64,000 nucleotides of DNA from Seohaeicola_A nanhaiensis (GTDB lineage Bacteria; Pseudomonadota; Alphaproteobacteria; Rhodobacterales; Rhodobacteraceae), in the NCBI RefSeq assembly GCF_042654245.1, contig NZ_JBHSGI010000002.1, positions 1,054,001-1,118,000 on the forward strand, in the 5' to 3' direction. The notes under the pieces were generated by a model, which was given only the letters and a program-made list of their open reading frames with translations, did not search any database and was not told the DNA's origin. Each line of letters starts with the position of its first letter. Position 1 is the stretch's first letter. The position numbers and the translations under genes were made by a program. Positions 14,025 through 21,660 of this stretch are shown in pieces.

Positions 14025-14311
14025 CCGCTCCGCCCGATCCCGCCGAGACCGATCCGATGGTGAGCGAGACCCGCCGGCGCAGCCGCCGGCGCGAGCGCTG
14101 GCTCCGCGAGGGGGACATGTCGGTCGGCCGTCGTCTGGCGCAGATCGGCGTGCTGGGCTGGATCTTCGTGCTGCCGACCTTGGGCGGGCTGTTCTTCGGG
14201 CGCTGGCTCGACGCGCGGTTGGGGTCCGGCATCTTCTGGAGCGCGCCGTTCCTGCTGCTGGGCCTCTGCCTTGGCGGCTGGACGGCCTGGAAATGGATGA
14301 ACAGCCAATGA
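14018..14311 (+). CDS. atpQ: N-ATPase accessory membrane protein AtpQ
   Basis: 97 residues. A charged N-terminus rich in Arg (ETRRRSRRRERWLREGD) is followed by two membrane segments, VLGWIFVLPTLGGLFFG and FLLLGLCLGGWTAWKW, separated by RWLDARLGSG. This layout, with the conserved GRWLD turn, is that of AtpQ, a relative of the AtpZ/AtpI family found between epsilon and AtpR in N-ATPase operons. Its role is thought to be in assembly or in ion supply to the c-ring; this is not proven. It overlaps the epsilon gene by seven bases and AtpR by four. Confidence 0.87.
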
Positions 14312-14598
14312 CCGATTTTGCGACCCTCTCCCCGGCCCTGCTGCCTGCCCTGAGCTTTCTGGGCGGGCTGCTGCTGGGATATGCCTATTTCCGCGCCTTG
14401 CGCCTGACGGTCGATCTCGTGGTCGGCGGCCGCGCGCCGCTGCTGGGTCTGGCCCTGACGCTCGTTCGCGTTGCCATGCTGGGCGGCGGGCTTTTCCTGG
14501 CCGTGCTGGGCGGTGCATGGTCCTTGCTGGCCGCGCTGGCCGGGGTTCTTGTGGCAAAGAGGTTCGCAGTTCTCCGGACCGGAAAGGCGGTCGCATGA
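14308..14598 (+). CDS. atpR: N-ATPase accessory membrane protein AtpR
   Basis: 96 residues with three hydrophobic segments: LSFLGGLLLGYAYFRAL, LGLALTLVRVAMLGGGLFLAVLGG and SLLAALAGVLVAKRFAVL. The arginine inside the second membrane segment (LTLVRVA) is the mark of AtpR, which has been proposed to interact with the c-subunit carboxylates. It is found only in N-ATPase operons, so it is strong evidence for the operon type. The ATG at 14308 overlaps the AtpQ stop, and its own stop overlaps the atpB start (both ATGA). Confidence 0.87.
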   Translation: MTDFATLSPALLPALSFLGGLLLGYAYFRALRLTVDLVVGGRAPLLGLALTLVRVAMLGGGLFLAVLGGAWSLLAALAGVLVAKRFAVLRTGKAVA

Positions 14599-15290
14599 CC
14601 TCGCCCCTCGATCCTGTCATCCTGTTTCATCTGGGTCCGGTGCCGATCAGCGAGGCCATCGTCACGACCTGGACCATCATGGCGGTTCTGGTGCTGGGCG
14701 GCTTTGCGCTGACCCGCCGGCTCGACCTGCGGCCGGGCAAGCGGCAGGCGGCTCTGGAGATGATGGTGGATCTGCTCGACACCCAGATCGCCGAGACCTC
14801 GGGCACGCGGCCCGCGCCCTATCGCGCATTCATCGGCACCTTGTTCCTTTTCATCCTCGTTGCGAACTGGGCTTCGTTGGTGCCGGGGGTCGAGCCGCCC
14901 ACGGCCACAATGGAAACGGATGCCGCCCTGGCGCTGCTCGTCTTCCTTTCGGTGATCTGGTTCGGGGTGCGGGGCAACGGGCTGGCGGGGTATCTCCGAT
15001 CATTTGCCTCGCCCAACGTCGTGATGATCCCGCTGAACCTGCTGGGCAGCGTCACCCGCGTCTTTTCGATGTTCGTGCGCCTGTTCGGCAATGTGATGAG
15101 CGGTGTTTTCGTTATTGGCATCGTCGCCTCGCTTGCGGGGCTGCTGGTGCCGATCCCACTGATGGCGCTCGATCTGCTGACCGGTCTGGTGCAGGCCTAT
15201 ATCTTCGCCGTTCTCGCCATGGTCTTCATCGCCTCCACCGTCGCCGGGGGGAGGCCGGACGGCGCCTCTTTGCCTGAATTCAAGAAGTGA
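14595..15290 (+). CDS. atpB: N-type F-ATPase, FO subunit a
   Basis: 231 residues with about five to six membrane helices. The essential stator arginine of the ion channel is R162 in FVRLFGNVMSG. The C-terminal helix carries GLVQAYIFAVLAMVFIAS, the usual a-subunit signature. It forms the two half-channels that lead ions to the c-ring. The start at 14595 overlaps the atpR stop by four bases. Subunit a here is shorter than many housekeeping versions, as is usual for N-ATPases. Confidence 0.94.
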   Translation: MTSPLDPVILFHLGPVPISEAIVTTWTIMAVLVLGGFALTRRLDLRPGKRQAALEMMVDLLDTQIAETSGTRPAPYRAFIGTLFLFILVANWASLVPGVEPPTATMETDAALALLVFLSVIWFGVRGNGLAGYLRSFASPNVVMIPLNLLGSVTRVFSMFVRLFGNVMSGVFVIGIVASLAGLLVPIPLMALDLLTGLVQAYIFAVLAMVFIASTVAGGRPDGASLPEFKK

Positions 15291-15301
15291 AAGGAACCCT
15301 A

Positions 15302-15547
15302 ATGGAATACGCGCCCATCATCAGCATCGTTTGCGCCGCATTCGCCGTGGCCTTTGGCGCCCTTGGCCCGGCGCTTGCCGAAGGCCGCGCCGTGGCCGCG
15401 GCGATGGACGCCATCGCGCGGCAACCGGAAGCGGCGAACACGATTTCGCGCACGCTCTTCGTTGGACTGGCGATGATCGAGACGACGGCGATCTATTGCC
15501 TGGTGATCGCCCTGCTTCTGCTGTTCGCCAATCCCTTCATAGGTTAG
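15302..15547 (+). CDS. atpE: N-type F-ATPase, FO subunit c, with Na+-binding residues
   Basis: 81 residues, two membrane helices joined by the polar loop ARQPEAANT. The ion-binding site compares with the known Na+ c-subunit of Ilyobacter: Gln32 is Glu27 here (in GPALAEGRA), Glu65 is Glu60, Ser66 is Thr61, Thr67 is Thr62 and Tyr70 is Tyr65 (in MIETTAIYC). All side-chain ligands for Na+ are therefore present or conservatively replaced, and there are two carboxylates per subunit. The ATG at 15302 has AAGGA six bases upstream; it is the only gene in the operon start half not overlapping its neighbour. The strong ribosome site fits the need for many copies. Confidence 0.95.
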   Translation: MEYAPIISIVCAAFAVAFGALGPALAEGRAVAAAMDAIARQPEAANTISRTLFVGLAMIETTAIYCLVIALLLLFANPFIG

Positions 15548-15551
15548 CCCC

Positions 15552-16286
15552 ATGTCAATCGACCTCTGGGGGATCGGGCTGCAGGCGATCAACGTCCTGA
15601 TCCTGATCTGGCTCTTGTTCCACGTGTTCTGGCGCCCGATCGCGGCGGCCATCGCCAGCCGGCAGCAGGCGGCCATGGCACTGATCGACAACGCGGGTGA
15701 AACGCAGGCCCGCGCCGATGCGGCACTGGCCGAGGCGAGCCGCGCGCGCGACGGCATCGCTGCCGAGCGCAGCGCGATGCTAGACCAGGCGCGGAGCGAG
15801 GCGGAGGCGACGGCGAAAGCCACTCGGGACGAGGCGCAGGGCCGGGCCGAGGCGATCCTTGCCGCTGCCCGAGCCGCTGCCGAAAAGGAACGCGAGGCCG
15901 CGCGCGTGGCCAACGACCGTCAGGCCCGCGACCTCGCGCTCGACATTGCCGGGCGGCTGCTTGGCCGGATGGATGGGCCGGAGGTGCAGGCCGCTTTCCT
16001 CGCCCAGCTGACCGAGGCCATCGCGGCGCTGCCTGCCGCCGAGCGCGCCGCGCTGACGGCGGCGCCGGAGGGGATCGAGATCGTCACCTCCAGGAAATCG
16101 GTCGCGCAGGAAGAGACCATTCGACAGGCCGTCCTGAACGCCCTTGGCGGCGCGGTCGAGTTGCGGTTTGTGGTCGATCCCGAACTGATTGGTGGTCTCG
16201 AACTGCGCAGCCCGCATTTCGTCCTGCACAACAGCTGGCGGGCGGATCTCGCCCAGGTGCGCAAGGCGGTGCAGGATGCTGCCTGA
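15552..16286 (+). CDS. atpF: N-type F-ATPase, subunit b with delta-like C-terminal domain
   Basis: 244 residues, much longer than a normal b (about 160). One N-terminal membrane helix (residues 5-27, ending FHVFWRPI) is followed by a long Ala/Glu/Arg coiled-coil stalk to about residue 145. The last 44 residues contain [13 protein letters not shown] and WRADLAQV, which match the C-terminal end of F1 subunit delta. No delta gene is present in the operon. The likely reading is that this subunit also makes the top connection of the stator to alpha. It starts four bases after atpE. Confidence 0.93.
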   Translation: MSIDLWGIGLQAINVLILIWLLFHVFWRPIAAAIASRQQAAMALIDNAGETQARADAALAEASRARDGIAAERSAMLDQARSEAEATAKATRDEAQGRAEAILAAARAAAEKEREAARVANDRQARDLALDIAGRLLGRMDGPEVQAAFLAQLTEAIAALPAAERAALTAAPEGIEIVTSRKSVAQEETIRQAVLNALGGAVELRFVVDPELIGGLELRSPHFVLHNSWRADLAQVRKAVQDAA

Positions 16287-17784
16287 CAGCCCCGCCTGGA
16301 TCGCCGCCACCCGCGCGGCCCTGGATACCGCAGAACTCGGCCCGCGTGCCGAGCATCGCGGCCGGGTGGAAGAGATCGGCGACGGGGTGGCCCTGGTCTC
16401 GGGCCTGCGCGACGTGCGGCTGGACGAGGTGCTGCAGTTTGCCGGCGGGCAGGTCGGCTTTGCCCGCGTGCTCGACCCCGATCGGATCGGATGCGTGTTG
16501 CTCGATGCCGCGACCGGCGTCGCCGCCGGGGACGCGGTGGCCGGCACCGGCAGGGTTGTCAGCGTGCCGGTGGGCGAGGCGCTGCTGGGTCGGGTCATCG
16601 ACCCGCTGGGCCGGCCGCTGGACGGCGGAGAGCCGATCGCAGCAGAGGCACAGCTGCCGATCGACCGTCCCGCCCCGGCGATCATCGAGCGCGATCTGGT
16701 GGTCGAACCGGTCCAGACGGGGGTCCTTGTGCTCGACACGCTGTTCGCGCTGGGGCGGGGGCAGCGCGAGCTGATCGTCGGCGACCATTCGACCGGCAAG
16801 ACAACTTTGGCGGTCGATGCGATGATTGCCCAGCGCGACAGCGACATGATCTGTGTCTATGTGGCGGTCGGCCAGAAGACGTCGAGCGTGCGCCGCGCCA
16901 TCGACGCGCTGCAGAACGGCGGCAACTTCGCGCGCTGTATCGTGGTTGTCGCCGGTTCGGCCGATGCGCCGGGCCTACAGTGGATCGCGCCTTATGCGGG
17001 CATGACGATGGCCGAATATTTCCGCGACCGGGGCCAGCATGCGCTGGTGGTGATCGACGACCTGTCCAAACACGCCGCCACCCACCGCGAGCTGGCGCTG
17101 CTGACGCGGCAGTCGCCGGGGCGCGAGGCCTATCCCGGCGACGTCTTCTATGCCCATGCCCGCCTGCTGGAACGCGCGGCCAGGCTGTCGGAGGCGCGCG
17201 GGGGCGGATCGCTGACCGCCCTGCCCATCGCCGAAACCGATGCCGGCAACCTGTCGGCCTATATCCCGACCAATCTGATTTCGATCACCGACGGGCAGAT
17301 CGTGCTGAACGCCGGCCTGTTCCATCAGGGCCAGAAACCCGCCGTGGACGTGGGCCTGTCGGTCAGCCGGGTTGGCGGCAAGACGCAGGCGCCGGTCCTG
17401 CGCAAGGCGGCGGGTCCGCTGCGGCTGGACTATGCGCAGTTCCTCGAGCTGGAGGTCTTCACCCGCTTCGGGGCCATGCCCGAAGGCCGGGTGCGCGATC
17501 AGCTGACGCGGGGCGCACGTATCCGCGAGGTGCTGCGTCAGCCGCAACATGCACCCTACCGGCTGGCCGACGAGGTGGCGCTGCTTCTGGCGCTTCAGGC
17601 CGGACTGCTGGATCCGCTGCCGGTGCGCGCGGTGAGCGCGTTCCGCCAGGCGCTGCCAGGCCATCTCGATACCGAAGTGCCGCAGGTCGTCCAGGCCCTG
17701 GCCGAAACCGGCGCGCTGGACGAGGCGGCGCGCGGGGCGCTGATGGCCGCGCTGAAACGTCTTGCCGAGGCACCCGCGCCATGA
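16276..17784 (+). CDS. atpA: N-type F-ATPase, F1 subunit alpha
   Basis: 502 residues. Walker A is GDHSTGKT at 169-176 (GDRQTGKT in most alpha subunits). The arginine finger is R365 in [11 protein letters not shown]. The segments [20 protein letters not shown] and [15 protein letters not shown] are intact. It binds ATP non-catalytically and completes the beta active site. The ATG at 16276 is chosen because it begins [12 protein letters not shown] at the normal length; it overlaps the atpF end by 11 bases. The frame is open further upstream but that sequence lies inside atpF. Confidence 0.95.
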   Translation: MLPDSPAWIAATRAALDTAELGPRAEHRGRVEEIGDGVALVSGLRDVRLDEVLQFAGGQVGFARVLDPDRIGCVLLDAATGVAAGDAVAGTGRVVSVPVGEALLGRVIDPLGRPLDGGEPIAAEAQLPIDRPAPAIIERDLVVEPVQTGVLVLDTLFALGRGQRELIVGDHSTGKTTLAVDAMIAQRDSDMICVYVAVGQKTSSVRRAIDALQNGGNFARCIVVVAGSADAPGLQWIAPYAGMTMAEYFRDRGQHALVVIDDLSKHAATHRELALLTRQSPGREAYPGDVFYAHARLLERAARLSEARGGGSLTALPIAETDAGNLSAYIPTNLISITDGQIVLNAGLFHQGQKPAVDVGLSVSRVGGKTQAPVLRKAAGPLRLDYAQFLELEVFTRFGAMPEGRVRDQLTRGARIREVLRQPQHAPYRLADEVALLLALQAGLLDPLPVRAVSAFRQALPGHLDTEVPQVVQALAETGALDEAARGALMAALKRLAEAPAP

Positions 17785-18614
17785 CCGAGCGCCTGGCCGA
17801 TATCAGCGCCCGGATCGAGCGCATCCGCGAACTGGGCGCCGTGGTGAATGCAATGAAGGGCGTCGCCGCCGCCCGCGCCCATGGCGCGCAGGCGCAACTG
17901 GCGGCGGTGGACGACTATGCCGGGATCATCACCACTGCGATGACGTGCCTGCTGGGGGGCGGGTCGCCGGGGGAGGCCAGTGGCCCAGGGCGCCGCCCCG
18001 GCCTGCTGGTCTTCTGCGCCGAGCAGGGCTTTGCCGGCGCCTTCAGCGAGCGGGTTCTGGATAGCATCGACCGGATGCCGCCCGCCGAGGCGCTGTTCCT
18101 GATCGGCACCAGGGGTCAGTCGGTTGCCGCGCTGCGCGGCGTGACGGCGGGGTGGGGCGCGGCCCTGCCTTCGCATACGCCCGGCCTGCCCCGGCTGGCC
18201 GACCGGATCACAACCGAGATCTATCGCGCCCTGTCCGAGGCGCGCATCGACTGTCTGGACGTTGTCTTCACCACGTGGAAGGGCGGCCGTCCTGCCGTGG
18301 TGCGGGAACACCTGTTTCCCATCGCCCTCACACTAGCCCCCGGAACGTCGGGTCAACCCCCGCTGACGCATCTGCCCGACGCCACCCTTCTGGCGGCGCT
18401 GGGGCAGGAGTATTTCAACGCGCAGGTCTGCAAGGCCGCGCTGCATGCCTTTGCTGCCGAGAACGAGGCGCGCATGCAGGCGATGTCCTCGGCGGGAAGC
18501 CAGATCGCGCGCGAACTCGACAGCCTGGAAGCCACGCTGCGGCGCGTCCGGCAGGAGGCCATCACCGCCGAAATCATCGAACTCGGGTCCGGCGCCACCG
18601 CCGCGACAGGCTGA
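17781..18614 (+). CDS. atpG: N-type F-ATPase, F1 subunit gamma
   Basis: 277 residues, the rotary shaft. The N-terminal helix contains the family mark [18 protein letters not shown], and the C-terminal helix [15 protein letters not shown] pairs with it as a coiled coil. The middle ([24 protein letters not shown]) is the Rossmann-like domain. The protein is slightly shorter and more divergent than housekeeping gamma, as expected for N-ATPases. The ATG overlaps the atpA stop by four bases. It ends the nine-gene operon; no delta gene follows. A PHA synthase gene begins 77 bases downstream on the same strand. Confidence 0.94.
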   Translation: MTERLADISARIERIRELGAVVNAMKGVAAARAHGAQAQLAAVDDYAGIITTAMTCLLGGGSPGEASGPGRRPGLLVFCAEQGFAGAFSERVLDSIDRMPPAEALFLIGTRGQSVAALRGVTAGWGAALPSHTPGLPRLADRITTEIYRALSEARIDCLDVVFTTWKGGRPAVVREHLFPIALTLAPGTSGQPPLTHLPDATLLAALGQEYFNAQVCKAALHAFAAENEARMQAMSSAGSQIARELDSLEATLRRVRQEAITAEIIELGSGATAATG

Positions 18615-18691
18615 CCCAGATCAATGGCAGCTTGCCCCGCAATGCCTATATCGGCCCCATATGAGACGCGCCTGTGATGAAAGGACAGACC

Positions 18692-20431
18692 ATGTCGGAG
18701 CCGGATGCCGCAAAGACCGCCACCCCGGTCGCCGAAAGCCCCTATGAGGCGCTCGACCGGGTGGCCCATGCCGGCTTTGCCCGGGCGGTGTCGGGCCTGT
18801 CGCCGTCCGTTCTGGCCGAGGCCTGGATGGATTGGGCGGTGCATCTTGCCACATCGCCCGGCAAACAGCTGAAACTGGCCGAGCAGGCGTTGCGGAATGC
18901 CCAGGCCGTCTGGAGCGCGGGTCTCGGACTGTACCAGTCCGAGACCGACCCAGCGCCCGACCGCCGCTTTGCCAGCGAGCACTGGCAGAAATATCCGTTC
19001 AACGTGATGTCGCAGGCGCACCGGCTGTCCTGGCAATGGTGGCAGGATGCCGTCACCGGCGTGCATGGCACGACGCCCGAGCACGAGAATCTGCTGGCCT
19101 TCGTCACGGGTCTCGCCTCGGACAGCCTGGCGCCCTCCAATTTCCCCGCCACAAATCCCGATGTGATCGCCGCAACGCTGGAAGAGCGCGGGCGAAATCT
19201 GCTGCGGGGCGCGCAGAACCTTTCGGAGGACGTCCTGCGCCGGATGGGTGCGGAACCCGATGGGCCACACCCCTTCGAGGTGGGGCACAATCTGGCGATC
19301 ACGCCGGGCAAGGTGGTGCTGCGCAACGACCTGATCGAGTTGATCCAATACGCCCCGACAACCCCCACCGTGCGCCCCGAGCCGATCCTGATCGTGCCGG
19401 CCTGGATCATGAAATATTACATCCTGGACCTCTCGGCGCAGAATTCGCTGGTCCGGTTCCTGGTCGCGCAGGGCTATACCGTCTTCATGATCTCGTGGAA
19501 GAACCCCGACGCTGGGGACCGCGCGTTCGGGATGGACGACTACCGCAGGCTTGGCGTGATGGCCGCGCTGGAGGCGGCGCAGGCGATCACCAAGGCGCAG
19601 AAGCTGCATGCGGTCGGCTATTGCCTGGGCGGCACGCTGCTCTCTATCGCCGCCGCCGCGATGGGGCGGGATGGCGACGACCGTCTTGCCTCGGTCACTT
19701 TGTTGGCCGCGCAGGTCGATTTCACCGAGGCCGGACCGCTGCGGCTGTTCATCAACGACAGCGAAGTGACGCTGATCGAGGACATGATGGCCGAGACGGG
19801 CTATCTGTCTTCCGACCAGATGGCCGGGGCCTTCGCCCTGTTGCGCGCACGCGATCTGATCTGGGCGCCGGCGATACGCGATTATCTTCTGGGGCAGCGC
19901 GGTCAGGCTTTCGATCTGATGGCCTGGAACGCCGATGCCACGCGGATGCCGGCGCGGATGCACTCGGAATACCTGCGCCAGCTGTTCCTGAACAACGATC
20001 TGGCCGAGGGGCATTATCACGTGGGCGACCGCGCCATTGCGGTGTCGGACATCCGCACGCCGATCTTCGCCGTCGGGACCGAGGACGATCATGTCGCCCC
20101 CTGGAAGTCAGTCTACAAACTGCATCTCTTTGCCAATTCCGATGTGACCTTCGTGCTGACCAGCGGCGGACACAACGCTGGAATCGTGTCCGAACCGGGC
20201 CGGGAGAACCGGCATTTCCGCATCGCCGACCACCGCGCCGACGCGGCCTATCGCGATCCGGGCGACTGGCTGGCCGAGACAGAGCCGGCGGACGGGTCGT
20301 GGTGGACCGCCTTCGCGGCCTGGCTCGACGCGCATTCGGGCGATGCGGTCGAACCGCCGCCGCTCGGGGCGCGGTCGGGGCGCTTCGTGGCGCTCTGCGA
20401 CGCGCCGGGCTCCTATGTGCGTCAGAAATAG
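18692..20431 (+). CDS. phaC: Class I poly(3-hydroxyalkanoate) synthase
   Basis: 579 residues, the length of class I PhaC. The enzyme polymerises (R)-3-hydroxyacyl-CoA into carbon-storage polyester. The lipase-like box GYCLGG holds the nucleophile Cys311; the triad is completed by the Asp in GTEDDHVAPW and the His in TSGGHNAGI. The N-terminal PHA_synthase_N part includes HWQKYPFNV. The ATG at 18692 follows AAGGACAG; a GTG at 18674 in frame is less likely. No phasin, depolymerase, phaA or phaB is nearby. It lies 77 bases after the N-ATPase operon on the same strand and may be co-transcribed. It could be a second PhaC copy in the genome. Confidence 0.92.
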   Translation: MSEPDAAKTATPVAESPYEALDRVAHAGFARAVSGLSPSVLAEAWMDWAVHLATSPGKQLKLAEQALRNAQAVWSAGLGLYQSETDPAPDRRFASEHWQKYPFNVMSQAHRLSWQWWQDAVTGVHGTTPEHENLLAFVTGLASDSLAPSNFPATNPDVIAATLEERGRNLLRGAQNLSEDVLRRMGAEPDGPHPFEVGHNLAITPGKVVLRNDLIELIQYAPTTPTVRPEPILIVPAWIMKYYILDLSAQNSLVRFLVAQGYTVFMISWKNPDAGDRAFGMDDYRRLGVMAALEAAQAITKAQKLHAVGYCLGGTLLSIAAAAMGRDGDDRLASVTLLAAQVDFTEAGPLRLFINDSEVTLIEDMMAETGYLSSDQMAGAFALLRARDLIWAPAIRDYLLGQRGQAFDLMAWNADATRMPARMHSEYLRQLFLNNDLAEGHYHVGDRAIAVSDIRTPIFAVGTEDDHVAPWKSVYKLHLFANSDVTFVLTSGGHNAGIVSEPGRENRHFRIADHRADAAYRDPGDWLAETEPADGSWWTAFAAWLDAHSGDAVEPPPLGARSGRFVALCDAPGSYVRQK

Positions 20432-20797
20432 CCGGTCGGCGGGCCAATCTGATGACGTGATTCGAAGCCTTGGCGCGGAGGGCCGCCCATAGGCTGGACG
20501 GCGACAGAGCCTCGGAGAGGGAATTTTTTGGCCCCGCAAGCCTCCGTGACTCACCCGAAGTGCGCCGCAGCGCAGCGGTGATGCCCGTTTTCAAAGCATG
20601 GCCGAAGTTTTTTCTCGACCGGTTTTCCGTCGGTTCCCGCCGTCACCGTCGGCCTGGGGCGAGCGCATGACGCACCTGGCAATCAATTAAATTCATTGAG
20701 AATTTTCGATTTTTACGCCGCGACGCGTCTCGCCGCTGATGCGCCTCAGCCATCAGACCCGGGCCAGTCTTGCTGCACTGCCGCAAGCCAAACGGCG
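20432..20797. other. Intergenic region without a recognisable gene
   Basis: About 370 bases between phaC and the IclR operator. No credible coding frame or RNA gene was seen. The part 20680-20720 is unusually AT-rich for this DNA and contains TCAAT-N7-ATTGA as a small inverted repeat; it may belong to the promoter of the IclR operon. No clear terminator follows phaC. Confidence 0.5.
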
Positions 20798-20827
20798 GTT
20801 GACAAAAGGGGCTGCCCTTTCGTCAAC
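20798..20827. promoter_or_regulatory. 13+13 bp inverted repeat before the IclR gene, probable operator
   Basis: GTTGACAAAAGGG (20798-20810) and CCCTTTCGTCAAC (20815-20827) are inverted repeats with one mismatch, around the spacer GCTG. The left arm contains TTGACA, a perfect sigma-70 -35 box, so a bound protein would block RNA polymerase. It ends 29 bases before the regulator start. Autoregulation by the IclR protein is the simplest reading. An RNA hairpin in the leader is the alternative, but there is no T-run. Confidence 0.7.
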
Positions 20828-20856
20828 TGATGAAATCCCGACCAAGGTTCACATAC

Positions 20857-21660
20857 ATGAACAACCAAGTCAAGTCCGCCGCGCGTGTCCTCGATGTCCT
20901 GGAATTGCTGTCCAGCCAGACGCAGCCGCTGCGTCTGAACGAGCTGGTCGCCAAACTGGGCTTTCCCAAATCCTCGGCCTTCGGATTGCTCTCCACCCTG
21001 GTGGCGCGCGGCTATGTGGCGAAGGACAGCGCCGACCGCTATGCCATCGTCGAGACTTTCCGGCAGGGGTTCGGCTGGGTCGGCGGTTTCGAGAGCTTCC
21101 TGCGTGCGGTCGCCACGCCCATCGTCGAGGAGGTCCGCGACCTGCTGGACGAAACCGTGTTTCTGTGCGTGCGCACCGAACAGCAGAACGCGCGGCTGCT
21201 GACCAAGGCGGTGAGCCGTCAGCCGATCCGCTACGATTCCTCTGATCAGCATTCGATGCCGGGCTATGGCACGGTCATGGGCCGCGTTCTGCTGGCGTTT
21301 CAGCCGCCCGAGGTGATCGACGCCTATTTCGCCCGCACCGAGCTGCGCGCCTTCAACGACAAGACGCCGACCTCCGAAGCCGAGATCCGTGCGGCGCTGG
21401 AGAAGATCCGCACCGATGGATACGGGACCATCGTCGACGAATACGCCACCGGCGGCGCGGGTATCGCCGCGCCGATCCGCAACGCCGAGGGCCGCGTGGT
21501 GGCCGCCATCGACGTCGCCACCGTGACCGCGCGTTATGAACAGCGCCGCGACGAGATGCTGGCCGCCGTGCTCGACAGCGCCGCGCGGATCAGCACGCGC
21601 CTAGGCTACCGGCCCGAGGGCCGGGCCGACACCAGATTGACAGTTCAGGGAGACGCTTGA
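20857..21660 (+). CDS. IclR family transcriptional regulator
   Basis: 267 residues. The N-terminal winged helix-turn-helix (residues 5-65) begins VKSAARVLDVLELL and includes LRLNELVAKLGFPKSSAF, the IclR pattern. The C-terminal effector domain has the usual HSMPGYGTVMGRVLLAF, DEYATGGAGIAAPI and VAAIDVAT motifs. The ATG at 20857 gives the standard IclR length; an in-frame ATG at 20830 overlaps the operator and is less likely. It is followed without a gap by hyuA (TGATG overlap), so it probably controls the hydantoinase and transport genes downstream and itself. Effector unknown, perhaps the imported amide. Confidence 0.93.
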   Translation: MNNQVKSAARVLDVLELLSSQTQPLRLNELVAKLGFPKSSAFGLLSTLVARGYVAKDSADRYAIVETFRQGFGWVGGFESFLRAVATPIVEEVRDLLDETVFLCVRTEQQNARLLTKAVSRQPIRYDSSDQHSMPGYGTVMGRVLLAFQPPEVIDAYFARTELRAFNDKTPTSEAEIRAALEKIRTDGYGTIVDEYATGGAGIAAPIRNAEGRVVAAIDVATVTARYEQRRDEMLAAVLDSAARISTRLGYRPEGRADTRLTVQGDA

